Shown here piece by piece: positions 50,408 to 59,591 of a stretch of DNA of 64,000 nucleotides. Each line of letters starts with the position of its first letter. Position 1 is the first letter of the stretch. The notes below the pieces were generated by a model that made no database searches, had not been told where the DNA came from, and worked only from the letters and a program-made list of their open reading frames with translations. Location of the stretch: NCBI RefSeq assembly GCF_900637395.1, contig NZ_LR134372.1, positions 1,116,001 to 1,180,000 on the forward strand, in the 5' to 3' direction. The DNA is from Campylobacter upsaliensis. Lineage in GTDB: Bacteria; Campylobacterota; Campylobacteria; Campylobacterales; Campylobacteraceae. The translations under genes were made by a program, and so were the position numbers.

Positions 50408-51450
50408 ATGAAAATAATCTTGCTAATAGGTGATATCACTACCGGAGGGGGGTGTTGAAAGAGTTGTTAGCAATCTAGCTAATGTTTTTTGCGAATTTTA
50501 CGAAGTGGAGCTTTTAAGTCTATATAAAACAAATAAAACTTCCGCTTTTTCCCTTAATAGCAAAATTAAACTTAGCTTTTTGCACCATAAAGAACGCACA
50601 GCTGTAAGGACAAAATTTTATAAACTTATCGACAAATTTTACGAAAGCTATCTTTTAAAGAAAAGGTATCAAAATTGCATCATAATTTATAATAATATGC
50701 CTCATTACCCCATATTTAAAAATAAAAATACGCATTATTTACATATAATTCACATTTGGCAAAACAAGTATAGAAAAAAATTTAACACTTATGATACACT
50801 CATCGTCATTAGCAAACAGCAAAAAGAACTTTTAGATTGTCATCATAAAGATGTGACTTATATCCCAAATTTTCTCCCACAAATTCCAAATCAAAACACA
50901 AATTCAAATCACAAATTCGTTCTAAGCATAGGACGCTTTATACAAGACAAAGGCTTTTTAAGACTCATTGATATTTGGAAAAGAGTGCAGGAAAATGCGG
51001 AATTTAAAGATTGGAAACTCATTATCGTAGGCGAAGGGGTGCAAAAAGAACAAATAGAGGATAAAATCAAAGCGTTGCATTTAAGCACTTCTATCATCAT
51101 CAAACCTTTTACAAAAGAAGTGGAAAAAGAGTATTTAAGTGCTAGCATTTATACGATGACAAGCCATAAAGAAGGGCTTCCTATGGTGCTTTTAGAATCT
51201 TGCTCTTATGGCTTACCTAGCGTAGCCTTTGACATTGCTGGATTAAGCGACATTATAGAAAATGAAAAAAGTGGCTTTTTAATCGAAGATGGAAATTTGG
51301 AAGATTACGCCGATAAACTTCAAGTTTTAATGCGTGATGAAAAGTTAAGAAAAACAATGGGAGAAAACGCAAAAGAACTTGTAAAAAAAACGCTTTTCAA
51401 AAGAAATCGTTCTTAAAAAATGGCAGGATTTATTTGCTTCTTTAAAATGA
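50408..51450 (+). pseudogene. GT4 LOS glycosyltransferase with two homopolymer frameshifts
   Basis: From ATG 50408 the frame reads MKIILLIGDITTG and then stops after GGA-GGGGGG-TGTTGA. Dropping one G from the six at 50447-50452 gives the normal GT4 start GGGVERVVSNLANVF. That second frame runs to TAA at 51416, but its tail is abnormal. Removing one A from the A8 run at 51383-51390 instead gives a natural end (RFSKEIVLKKWQDL) stopping at 51450. The body has the GT4 motif SHKEGLPMVLLESCSYG. As read the gene is inactive or truncated. Either it is a decaying or switched-off LOS gene, or the two homopolymers are miscalled. A GTG at 50430 could make a shortened product. Confidence 0.75.
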
Positions 51451-51476
51451 AAAGTTAAAATCAATGCAAATTTAGC

Positions 51477-51923
51477 CTAATCTTTCTTTTTAAGATAATA
51501 AATTAAGGCTGAATTCTCACCAAAATCTACGCTAAATCTCAAAGGTAGAATTTTCACATAAGTCTCGCTTTTTGCTTTAAGCAAGTCCGTTTTAACTATA
51601 TCTTTGACACTGATTTTAGCACTGATAAAACACTCACCAAGCTCATCTTTATGGGAATTTAAAAAGGCAAGTTGTTCCATTTTGCTTGGTTCGATTAAGC
51701 CTAACTCATTTCGCGCGAAATTGCTTAAATCTTTTTGTGTATAGGGAATTTCGCAAGCATACTCACTTACCCTATTCTTACTTTTAGTCATTGCTAAAGA
51801 GATATTTTGACTTTGATGAAAGAGAACGAAGTTTTTACTTGAAAGCTCCGCCCAGAAGATAAATTCCTCTAAAGCAAAGCATTTCAAGCTAAGAAATATC
51901 AATAAGCAAACAATTCTTTCCAC
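51477..51923 (-). CDS. flgQ: FlgQ flagellar motility protein
   Basis: A 148-residue secreted protein with a signal peptide (about 1-17) and no further membrane helix. By position after flgP it corresponds to C. jejuni FlgQ (Cj1025c), which is needed for motility and for FlgP stability. The start is GTG at 51923, inside the flgP 3' end (25-bp overlap), so it is translationally coupled. Similarity is judged from context and character more than from motifs. Confidence 0.75.
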   Translation of the reverse strand: MERIVCLLIFLSLKCFALEEFIFWAELSSKNFVLFHQSQNISLAMTKSKNRVSEYACEIPYTQKDLSNFARNELGLIEPSKMEQLAFLNSHKDELGECFISAKISVKDIVKTDLLKAKSETYVKILPLRFSVDFGENSALIYYLKKKD

Positions 51924-52420
51924 TTGTCTGCATCGATTTTAAGTTCTAAATTTACCCTATAAAGTCCTTGATTAAAATTCTCATCAATGATACTAGCATT
52001 TTTGATAAGTCCATTAACCTGTGCTGTGATAGTTGAACTTCTTAACATAGCGTCTTTAACTGTATCTTTACCATTGACTTTCACACCATAAAGCTTACTC
52101 GCAAGCTGTCTATAACCATCTGTAATCGCCGCTCTTTTAGCTAAAGCTAAAGCTTGAGCAGAAGAAACAGTGTTTAAAGGAGCTATCCCCTCACCAACCG
52201 CCGTAAAGCTTAATTCACTCTCGCTTGCATCATAAGGTGCTAGCATTTTTTCTTCTCTAATAATATCACGCACATCGTCCTTATCGACTTTTTGCACGAC
52301 TACATCAGAGCTTCCACCACTTGTATCTGCGGTTTTATTAGTCTTCGCAGTGCTTGTTGCACTTGGGACACAGCCACCAAAAATTGCTGCTACAAGGAGC
52401 ATAAAAAACAAATTCTTCAT
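51899..52420 (-). CDS. flgP: FlgP outer-membrane lipoprotein of the flagellar basal disk
   Basis: A 173-residue lipoprotein with signal peptide and lipobox FGGC (Cys17), a Ser/Thr-rich linker, and an LPP20/FlgP-type domain with AQALALAKRAAITDGYRQLA. In C. jejuni FlgP builds the large periplasmic basal disk that widens the flagellar motor and raises torque. A sigma-54 promoter lies 37 bp upstream, which fits a flagellar gene. Confidence 0.9.
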   Translation of the reverse strand: MKNLFFMLLVAAIFGGCVPSATSTAKTNKTADTSGGSSDVVVQKVDKDDVRDIIREEKMLAPYDASESELSFTAVGEGIAPLNTVSSAQALALAKRAAITDGYRQLASKLYGVKVNGKDTVKDAMLRSSTITAQVNGLIKNASIIDENFNQGLYRVNLELKIDADKWKELFAY

Positions 52421-52456
52421 ATTTACACCTTCAAAATATTGTAATATGACTATGAG

Positions 52457-52475
52457 AAAGCAATAAGCGTTCCAA
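52457..52475 (-). promoter_or_regulatory. Sigma-54 (RpoN) promoter for flgPQ
   Basis: On the minus strand TTGGAACGCTTATTGCTTT has GG (52473-52472) and GC (52461-52460) exactly 10 nt apart, the obligatory -24/-12 spacing. It matches the Campylobacter flagellar sigma-54 sequence. It lies in the 57-bp gyrA-flgP gap just after the gyrA stop. Confidence 0.82.
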
Positions 52476-52477
52476 GT

Positions 52478-55036
52478 CTATTCTAAGCTTAGATTAACAT
52501 CTTCTTCAATGTCCTCTTCTTCACTTTCCTTAGGACATTTAGCTATGCTAACCACCTCATCATTTTCGACATTAACGACAATCACACCACTCGTATTACG
52601 CCCTGCTTTTCTTATGCTGTGCATATCTACGCGTATCATTTTGCCACTACTTGTAAGTGCCATTAAATCCATACTTTCATCGACAATCACTACGCTAATA
52701 AGCTCTTTTGTTTTATCGGTAAGCTTCATACAAATCACACCCTTACCACCGCGACTTTGAAGTCTATACTCCCCAGCATTTGTGCGTTTGCCTATACCTT
52801 TTGCACTTACACTTAAGACTTCTTGTTCGTCGTTTTCTATAACAACCGCACCGACTAGCTCGTCATTTTTCTCTTTAAATTTAATCGCCGTTACCCCACG
52901 ACTCACGCGACCGATTTCACGCACTTTAGCAAGAGGGAATTTAATGCACATACCTCTTTTAGTAACGGCAAAAAGCATTTTACCGCCGGCATTTTCTAAA
53001 TTTTCTTCGCCCATTTCTTCGTTTAAATTCTCATCTTGTGAGGCTTGACTTAGCTCGATCAAATCCCTTTCTACGATAATAGCCGTTACAAGCTCGTCAT
53101 TTTCGTCCAAATTAATCGCCCTAACGCCAACGCTTCTTATATTTTGATATTCGCTTAAATTAGTGCGTTTAACTATACCATTTTTTGTAAAGAAACATAA
53201 AGACTTACTTTCAGCAAAATCACTCGTAGGGATAATCGCCATAATCTTTTCTTCCGCTTGCAAATTGATAAGATTAACCACAGCTTTACCCTTAGCTGTG
53301 CGTGAGCCTTCAGGGATTTTATAGACCTTTAGCCAGTAAAGCTGCCCCTTATCCGTTACAAACATCAGTGTATCGTGCGTGTTTGCCGTAAAAAAGCTTT
53401 CGATAAAGTCATCATCATAAGTCGTAACGGCTAATTTTCCTTTACCACCTCTTTTTTGCTTTTCATACTGCTTACTTGGCACTCTTTTAATATAGCCACG
53501 ATGGGTGATAGTTACGACCATATTTTCATTAGGAATTAAATCCTCCACATCAATATCATCATAATCATCTTCAATCTGCGTAATACGCGGCACATCAAAT
53601 TTAGCCCTAATTTCTTTTAATTCTTCGCGGATTAAGTCCTCAAGCAAGGCTTCGCTTTTTAAAATTTCATCAAGTCTTGCAATTTCTTTGAGTAATTCTG
53701 CCAATTCATTTTCTATCTTTTCACGCTCAAGTCCTGTCAAACGCCCTAATTTCATATCTAAAATGGCATTTGCTTGCAATTCACTCAAGCCAAATTTAGC
53801 CACTAAACCTTCACGCGCGGCGTTATTATCCGCACTATTTTTAATTAAAGCTATCACTTCATCTATGTTATCTAAGGCGATTTTAAGCCCCTCTAAAATA
53901 TGTGCTCTAGCTCTTGCTTTTTGAAGTTCATAAATGGTGCGGCGTATGATGACCGTTTTTCTATGGGTTAAAAATAAATTTAAAAGCTCAATAAGTGAGA
54001 AAATTTTCGGTTCTTTATTATGAATCGCAAGCATTATCACGCCAAAGGTGCTTTCCATAGTGGTAGATTTAAAAAGATTATTCAGCACAATTTCACTCAT
54101 CGCATCGCGTTTAAGCTCAATAACAACACGAATCCCCTCCCTATCACTCTCATCTCTTACCTCAGCTATGCCCTCGATTTGTTTTTCTTTGACAAGCTCG
54201 GCAATTTGCTCTATAAGTCTTGCCTTATTTGTTTGATAAGGCAACTCGTCGATGACTATAATGTCTTTATTTGCCCTTTTTTCAATGTGAGTTTTTGCAC
54301 GAATTTTTATCCTACCGCGTCCTGTGCGATAAGCGTCAATAATGCCCTTTTTGCCATAAATAATCCCAGCCGTTGGAAAATCAGGTCCCTTGATAAATTG
54401 CATAAGCTCTTCTAAACTTGCTTCTTTATTATCAAGCAAATATAAAAGCCCATCGACAAGCTCATTAAGACTATGCGGAGGGATATTTGTCGCCATACCC
54501 ACAGCAATCCCACTAGAGCCATTTAAAAGCAAATTTGGAACACGACTTGGCAAAACATCAGGCTCTTGCATAGAATCGTCATAATTTGGGACAAAATCCA
54601 CCGTGTCCTTATCAATATCTCTTAAAAGCTCTTCAGCCAAAATGGTCATTCTAGCTTCAGTATAACGCATAGCCGCCGCGCCATCTCCGTCAATCGAGCC
54701 AAAATTCCCCTGCCCATCGACACTTGGATAACGCATAGAAAAGCTTTGAGCCATTCTCACAAGAGCATCATAAACAGCCGTATCGCCGTGAGGGTGGTAT
54801 TTACCGATGACATCACCTACAATACGCGCGGACTTTTTGTAAGCACTGCGACTTCCCACGCCCAAATCGTTCATCGCATAAAGTATGCGTCGATGCACGG
54901 GCTTTAAACCATCTCTAGCATCAGGCAAGGCACGCCCGATAATCACACTCATAGAATAATCTAAATAGCTACTCTTTATCGAATCTTCAATATCGATGAT
55001 TTGAGTATCGGAGTCTTTGTTAAAAAGATTTTCCAT
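52478..55036 (-). CDS. gyrA: DNA gyrase subunit A
   Basis: An 852-residue type II topoisomerase subunit. The active-site tyrosine is Tyr125 ([10 protein letters not shown]). The quinolone-resistance region reads [10 protein letters not shown] with Thr86 and Asp90, so the common Campylobacter resistance changes (Thr86Ile, Asp90Asn) are absent. The C-terminal beta-pinwheel includes the GyrA box region QRGGKGK. An AAGGAA ribosome site precedes the ATG. Confidence 0.98.
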   Translation of the reverse strand: MENLFNKDSDTQIIDIEDSIKSSYLDYSMSVIIGRALPDARDGLKPVHRRILYAMNDLGVGSRSAYKKSARIVGDVIGKYHPHGDTAVYDALVRMAQSFSMRYPSVDGQGNFGSIDGDGAAAMRYTEARMTILAEELLRDIDKDTVDFVPNYDDSMQEPDVLPSRVPNLLLNGSSGIAVGMATNIPPHSLNELVDGLLYLLDNKEASLEELMQFIKGPDFPTAGIIYGKKGIIDAYRTGRGRIKIRAKTHIEKRANKDIIVIDELPYQTNKARLIEQIAELVKEKQIEGIAEVRDESDREGIRVVIELKRDAMSEIVLNNLFKSTTMESTFGVIMLAIHNKEPKIFSLIELLNLFLTHRKTVIIRRTIYELQKARARAHILEGLKIALDNIDEVIALIKNSADNNAAREGLVAKFGLSELQANAILDMKLGRLTGLEREKIENELAELLKEIARLDEILKSEALLEDLIREELKEIRAKFDVPRITQIEDDYDDIDVEDLIPNENMVVTITHRGYIKRVPSKQYEKQKRGGKGKLAVTTYDDDFIESFFTANTHDTLMFVTDKGQLYWLKVYKIPEGSRTAKGKAVVNLINLQAEEKIMAIIPTSDFAESKSLCFFTKNGIVKRTNLSEYQNIRSVGVRAINLDENDELVTAIIVERDLIELSQASQDENLNEEMGEENLENAGGKMLFAVTKRGMCIKFPLAKVREIGRVSRGVTAIKFKEKNDELVGAVVIENDEQEVLSVSAKGIGKRTNAGEYRLQSRGGKGVICMKLTDKTKELISVVIVDESMDLMALTSSGKMIRVDMHSIRKAGRNTSGVIVVNVENDEVVSIAKCPKESEEEDIEEDVNLSLE

Positions 55037-55073
55037 AAAATTCCTTTTGTTATAAAAAAATTATTGTAGCAAA

Positions 55074-55649
55074 TTAATCTTTCGCATCAGCTAAAACTAA
55101 AGCAAAAAGCACAGAAATTTTGTTTTTTTCTAAAATTTTTTTAGCTTCAAGTATGCTAGAGCCAGTCGTTACAATATCATCGACTAAAATCACAGGATAT
55201 TTAATCTCTTTTAAAAGCTTAAAATTTCTTTTATTTTTGCGTCTAAAATCTAAGCTTTTGCCACTATATTTAATCTTATTTTGTGCTTGTAAGGCGTGAA
55301 AAAGTGGCTGAATAAAAGGAGATTTTAAAGCCTTTGCCAAAATAGCTGCGTGAGAATAAAGTCCCTTTTCTACCCTATCATCAAGCGCTATGGCGTTTAG
55401 CTTAGTTTGAGGCTTAAAAATTTGATGAAAATTCGCAAAAGTTAATTTTGCAAGAAATTTAAAGACAAAATAGCCATAAAATTGATGTTTAGAATAAAGT
55501 AAATGTTTAATGTCGCTATATTTATAAAAATAATAAACCTTAAAGTCGTTTTCTAGCTTTCTCACTCCCCAGCTTTGCTCACTTAGCTCTTTTAAGCAGT
55601 TATCGCAAAAGGCTAGAAGAGTGAAAGAGTGGCAGTTAATGCACCTCAC
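55074..55649 (-). CDS. ComF-family phosphoribosyltransferase-like protein
   Basis: A 191-residue protein. An N-terminal four-cysteine zinc-ribbon-like element (CINCH then CDNC) is followed by a phosphoribosyltransferase domain with the PRPP loop VILVDDIVTTGSS near 150. ComF/GntX relatives act in DNA uptake, and Campylobacter is naturally competent, but the role here is not proven. It overlaps mapA by 4 bp. Confidence 0.83.
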   Translation of the reverse strand: MRCINCHSFTLLAFCDNCLKELSEQSWGVRKLENDFKVYYFYKYSDIKHLLYSKHQFYGYFVFKFLAKLTFANFHQIFKPQTKLNAIALDDRVEKGLYSHAAILAKALKSPFIQPLFHALQAQNKIKYSGKSLDFRRKNKRNFKLLKEIKYPVILVDDIVTTGSSILEAKKILEKNKISVLFALVLADAKD

Positions 55650-56290
55650 AGAGAAGAGATTAAACTCGCGGCTTTATTTGCCATTTGTTTAATTAATAAA
55701 TGCGTATAAAAAGATAAATCACTCAAATTTTCAAAGCCTTTCACATCTTGCTTGGTTCTTAGTGTGAATTTTTTATCGCGATTAATGTCATTTAAGCTCA
55801 ACACGCCGACCAATCTTGAGTGAAGCCCTAAACTATCTTGCTTAGAAGTAAATCCAGAAAAAGATAAATTAACCTTAGTTACATAAGGAGAGTTTTTATC
55901 ATTACTATCAAGCACCACAATGCCCCTTGCCTCAAGCTCTTGCTTAAGATAAGTGTAAAAAATGGCATTGAAATTTAAGTCGATGTAATATTTTTGATTT
56001 TTAATATAAACTACTTTTTGCTCTTCTTTTAAGTCATAAAAGCGGTGCAAATACACTTTTTTCAAAGCCACGCCCGTATCAAGCGTCCTTTTATCCGCAC
56101 AACAATTTATCCCCACATCGCTAATATATAAAAGTCCTTTAATCTTCGCTTCAAAACCTTGTGCGCTATCACAAGGATAACATTTGGTATTTTTAGAGAT
56201 TTGATTGACCTGAGCGAAAGTATCTTGCTTTGCCGAACAACCTACAAAGATGAAAAGCGTAAATAAAGCCAATAAGCAACTTTTTACCAT
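55646..56290 (-). CDS. mapA: Outer-membrane lipoprotein MapA
   Basis: A 214-residue lipoprotein with signal peptide and lipobox FVGC (Cys18). The body closely resembles C. jejuni MapA (conserved DTFAQVNQISKN and the C-terminal FYTHLLIKQMANKAASLIS). MapA is an immunodominant surface lipoprotein linked to adhesion and used as a species marker. The gene order mapA-comF-gyrA-flgP-flgQ matches C. jejuni. Confidence 0.92.
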   Translation of the reverse strand: MVKSCLLALFTLFIFVGCSAKQDTFAQVNQISKNTKCYPCDSAQGFEAKIKGLLYISDVGINCCADKRTLDTGVALKKVYLHRFYDLKEEQKVVYIKNQKYYIDLNFNAIFYTYLKQELEARGIVVLDSNDKNSPYVTKVNLSFSGFTSKQDSLGLHSRLVGVLSLNDINRDKKFTLRTKQDVKGFENLSDLSFYTHLLIKQMANKAASLISSL

Positions 56291-56405
56291 TTTTTATCCT
56301 TTTAAAATTCAAATTTTCAAATTGTATTTAAAAAGTTAGCAAATTTCAAGGTTTTTTATAATCGATTTAAAAAATTTAATTAAAATTTGTGCTTTTAAGT
56401 TTGAT

Positions 56406-56411
56406 TATAAA
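56406..56411 (+). promoter_or_regulatory. -10-like box (TATAAA) just before murD
   Basis: TATAAA ends 8 bp before the murD ATG, so the leader would be a few bases at most. Only a weak AAAGA lies upstream of the start codon. Confidence 0.4.
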
Positions 56412-56419
56412 GATATAAA

Positions 56420-57628
56420 ATGAAAAAATCACTTTTTGGATATGGAAAAACAACAAAGGCTATCGCTCAAACCTTAGCACAAAAAATGGGAACTTTTAGC
56501 ATTTATGATGATAGCTTTAAAGAAAAAAGCCTAGACGCATTTGGCAATGAGCTTTTACCCGTGAGTGCTTTTGAACCTGAAAAAAGTGAGCTTGAGATCC
56601 CAAGTCCGGGCTTTCCCCCTACGCATAAACTCATTAAAGAAGCGAGGAATTTACAAAGCGAGTATGATTTTTTCTACGATATTATGCCTAAAAGCGTATG
56701 GATAAGTGGGACAAATGGCAAAACGACCACTACGCAAATGGCGACGCATCTTCTTGCAAAAATAAACGCGCAAATGGGCGGAAATGTCGGCACACCCTTA
56801 GCTTCGCTTGATCCTTTTGCAAAAATTTGGATTTTAGAAACCTCCTCTTTTACCTTGCACTATACTAAGACCTCAAAGCCTGAAATTTACGCACTTTTGC
56901 CTATAAATAAAGACCATTTATCGTGGCACGGGAGCTTTGAAAATTATGTCAAGGCAAAACTAAGCGTCTTAGAAAGAATGAATGAAAATAATGTCGCCAT
57001 TTTGCCAAAAATGTATGCAAATACCCCTACAAAAGCCCATATTATAAGCTATGAAGATGAAGTTGAGCTGGCTAAAAAAATGGAGATTGATTTAAGTCAA
57101 ATTGCCTTTAAACCGCCCTTTTTACTTGACGCACTCATCGCTTTAAGCATAGAAAAAATTTTGCTTGATAGCCTAAGTTATGAGCTTTTAAATGGCTTTG
57201 TAATGGAAAAAAACAAGCTTGAAGAGCTACTTGATACGCAAAATAGACTTTGGGTTAATGACACTAAAGCCACAAACCAAGCAGCGGTTATGGAGGCACT
57301 TAAACGCTATCAAAATCAAAAAATCCATCTCATCATAGGTGGCGATGATAAGGGAGTGGATTTAAGCGACTTATTTTCCTTTATGCAGGGTTTAAACATT
57401 GAGCTTTACGCCATAGGTGTAAGCTGTGAAACAATGATGGCTTACGCAAAAAAATTTAAATTAAACGCTACAAAATGTGAGTTTTTACCAAAGGCTGTGG
57501 AGGAAATTTCAAAAAAACTTAAAGTGGGTGAAGTGGCTCTTTTAAGTCCTGCTTGTGCGAGTTTGGACCAGTTTAGCTCCTATTTAGAAAGGGGCGAGTG
57601 CTTTAAAAAAAGCATAGCAAATTTGTAA
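56420..57628 (+). CDS. murD: UDP-N-acetylmuramoylalanine--D-glutamate ligase
   Basis: A 402-residue Mur ligase that adds D-Glu to UDP-MurNAc-L-Ala in peptidoglycan synthesis. The ATP loop [11 protein letters not shown] (near 96), [18 protein letters not shown] and the lysine-containing NDTKATN segment are seen. It is slightly shorter than the E. coli enzyme (438 residues), mainly in the N-terminal domain, as usual in Campylobacter. The next gene starts 8 bp downstream, so the two accessory genes sit in its transcript. Confidence 0.94.
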   Translation: MKKSLFGYGKTTKAIAQTLAQKMGTFSIYDDSFKEKSLDAFGNELLPVSAFEPEKSELEIPSPGFPPTHKLIKEARNLQSEYDFFYDIMPKSVWISGTNGKTTTTQMATHLLAKINAQMGGNVGTPLASLDPFAKIWILETSSFTLHYTKTSKPEIYALLPINKDHLSWHGSFENYVKAKLSVLERMNENNVAILPKMYANTPTKAHIISYEDEVELAKKMEIDLSQIAFKPPFLLDALIALSIEKILLDSLSYELLNGFVMEKNKLEELLDTQNRLWVNDTKATNQAAVMEALKRYQNQKIHLIIGGDDKGVDLSDLFSFMQGLNIELYAIGVSCETMMAYAKKFKLNATKCEFLPKAVEEISKKLKVGEVALLSPACASLDQFSSYLERGECFKKSIANL

Positions 57629-57636
57629 GGAATAAA

Positions 57637-58161
57637 ATGGAAAAGTTAGAAAAAGGTGGGGTGATTTGGTTTAGCGGTTTAGCAGGAAGTGGGAAAAGCT
57701 TTTTAGCGGAGGCACTTTGTGAAAAATTACGCACAAAACTTCACAATGTCATTTATTTAGACGGCGATGAATTAAGAGAGCTTTTAGGGCATTTTGGCTA
57801 TGACAAGGCTTCAAGACTTGAGGTTTCTTTTAAGCGTTCTAAATTCGCACATTTTTTAAGTGAGCAAAATATGCTAGTCATTGTCAGCGCTATTTCAATG
57901 TGGGACGAAATTTATGAATTTAACCGCAAACATTTAAAAAATTATTTTGAAATTTATATTAAATGCGATTTTGAAGAGCTAAAAAGACGCGATAAAAAGG
58001 GGCTTTATAGTGGTGCTTTAAGCGGAGAAATTCAAAATGTCGTGGGCGTGGATATCCCCTTTGAAGAGCCAAAACCTCATTTAATCATAGATAATAGTGA
58101 GCTAAATAAAGCAGATGAAAAGATAAAACTTATCTTAAATACACTAGATTTTAAGGATTAA
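57637..58161 (+). CDS. Adenylylsulfate-kinase-like (CysC/Cj1415-like) kinase
   Basis: A 174-residue P-loop kinase. Walker A GLAGSGKS is at 14-21, the substrate-side DGDELR at 42-47 and the lid-region RRDKKGLYSGALSGEI near 117-132. This is the APS-kinase family. In C. jejuni the related Cj1415 phosphorylates cytidine diphosphoramidate in capsule O-methyl phosphoramidate synthesis rather than APS. No ATP sulfurylase or cysteine genes are near, so either activity is possible. It is followed after 1 bp by a DUF2972 gene, suggesting donor synthesis for that transferase. Confidence 0.8.
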   Translation: MEKLEKGGVIWFSGLAGSGKSFLAEALCEKLRTKLHNVIYLDGDELRELLGHFGYDKASRLEVSFKRSKFAHFLSEQNMLVIVSAISMWDEIYEFNRKHLKNYFEIYIKCDFEELKRRDKKGLYSGALSGEIQNVVGVDIPFEEPKPHLIIDNSELNKADEKIKLILNTLDFKD

Positions 58162-58162
58162 A

Positions 58163-59536
58163 ATGCAAAATTTACTCTCAACCTTCAAGTCAAAACAAGC
58201 TGGAATTTTACTAAACGCCCTTCAAAAGGCTAATGATGAGGAATTTTCTCGTTTTGTTTTAGAAAATATAGACGCCATTAGCGCGTGGCTTCATAGTGAG
58301 GAATTTGAAAAAGAACATTTGCAAAAACCCTTTCCTCCACTTTTAAATCCTAAATTTTTAGAACTTGAATCTTCAAGGTATTGTGCGAATTTAGCGTGGA
58401 ATTTAAATTTGCCTCTTAGTATTGCTGGGGGGGGGGGGGGCGAACGCCTCAAACTCATTTATATCTCGCCTCACGGAGTAGGAGCGGCGGCTTTTGTTGG
58501 CTATCTTTATTTCTGCGATGTTTTTTGCCAACCTTCTTGGAATATGCCGCTTGATTCAAAAGAGCGTTATATCGAGTATTTCACTTATTTAAGCGAGGGG
58601 AAATATCAATACTATGGGGTTAATATTAGTGAATTTGGTGTTAAAGATATGGAAAAATATCTGCATTTATTAGGCGAGGATACGCCAGTAATCATTGGCA
58701 CAAGGGATAGCATAGGCATTTTAAAGCATTGCATAGGGCGTAACTGGGATAAGCATATTGTAAGTTTTAACCAAGAATTTAATCTTAGCCACGATTTTAG
58801 AGACTATACTAGACATATCACCCATAAAGATATGGAGATAAAGATCGATTTTAAAGATCTTGAAAACTCTTTCACTAGCACGAAAATCCTGCCTTTTTTT
58901 CACAATATCACACCTATTGATTGTGAGGAAATTCTGCCTCATAAAGCCCTTGAAACGATGCAAAAATTAGCGGCTAAATTTCATTTTAATCCACCCAAAA
59001 ATAAAACATATTTTCAAAATTATGAATTTAAGGGCTATTTGCGTTATATTCTGCCACTAATCCTTTATGCCAATGAGAAAGACCCTATTTTTAGCCTTGG
59101 AAAAAGTGTGAAAGAAACGCCACTTGATAGGGAAAATAGCTTTGTTTTTATCATTAATCAAAACTCAGAAACTTATGAGGAATATGAAAATATCTTTAAA
59201 GAACTAAGTGATGACCCCATTTCTCAAAATTTGGGAGTCTATGTAAAAAAAGAGGATTTAAAACGCATCGATAAAGAATTTTACGCAAAAATTAAGGAGT
59301 ATTTGAGTGAATTTATCGCAGAAATTATTAGAGTTACAAAAGAGGCGGAGGAGAAAATTTTAAAAGAAAAAGATGTTTTAGCCTTTTTGAAAGAGCATAG
59401 GGAGATTAGCTTAAAATTTAAAAAAATGTGTGATGAAGAACTAAAATATTTTAAGCAAAATCACCCTGATTTAGTGAATTCTTGGCATTATTATAAGGAA
59501 TTTGAAAAGCTTTGCGAAACTTTTGCTATTAACTAA
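58163..59536 (+). CDS. Phase-variable DUF2972-family surface-modification protein
   Basis: A 457-residue protein of the Campylobacter/Helicobacter DUF2972 group, annotated at times as a sugar transferase. Features are SIAGGGGGERLKLIY (glycines 89-93), SPHGVGAAAFVGYL, a TPVIIGTRDSIGILKH segment that resembles the PAPS-binding RDP-type motif of sulfotransferases but is degenerate, and a FKGYLRYILPLILY segment. Fourteen G (58427-58440) encode the glycine run; the frame is open (ON). C. jejuni phosphoramidate transferases Cj1421/Cj1422 are, from memory, in the same broad family. With the upstream kinase it probably decorates a surface glycan. Confidence 0.75.
   Translation: MQNLLSTFKSKQAGILLNALQKANDEEFSRFVLENIDAISAWLHSEEFEKEHLQKPFPPLLNPKFLELESSRYCANLAWNLNLPLSIAGGGGGERLKLIYISPHGVGAAAFVGYLYFCDVFCQPSWNMPLDSKERYIEYFTYLSEGKYQYYGVNISEFGVKDMEKYLHLLGEDTPVIIGTRDSIGILKHCIGRNWDKHIVSFNQEFNLSHDFRDYTRHITHKDMEIKIDFKDLENSFTSTKILPFFHNITPIDCEEILPHKALETMQKLAAKFHFNPPKNKTYFQNYEFKGYLRYILPLILYANEKDPIFSLGKSVKETPLDRENSFVFIINQNSETYEEYENIFKELSDDPISQNLGVYVKKEDLKRIDKEFYAKIKEYLSEFIAEIIRVTKEAEEKILKEKDVLAFLKEHREISLKFKKMCDEELKYFKQNHPDLVNSWHYYKEFEKLCETFAIN
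58427..58440 (+). repeat. Poly-G tract, G14 (phase-variation contingency repeat)
   Basis: Fourteen consecutive G lie 265 bp into the DUF2972 gene. Loss or gain of one base would truncate the protein at about residue 90-100. The current length is in frame. Confidence 0.95.
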
Positions 59537-59561
59537 AAATTGACTAAATATTAATAAAAAA

Positions 59562-59570
59562 TGCTAAAAT
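59562..59570 (+). promoter_or_regulatory. Extended -10 (TGC-TAAAAT) upstream of ppk
   Basis: TGCTAAAAT lies 22 bp before the ppk ATG in the 55-bp gap after the DUF2972 gene, so ppk can be expressed independently of the phase-variable gene. An AAGGA ribosome site follows. Confidence 0.55.
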
Positions 59571-59591
59571 ACAAGGAAAAAAGGACTGCCT

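Noticed and set aside
52509-54584. Plus-strand open frames opposite gyrA
   Set aside because: GyrA is full length and conserved on the other strand; the opposite frames lack starts with ribosome sites.
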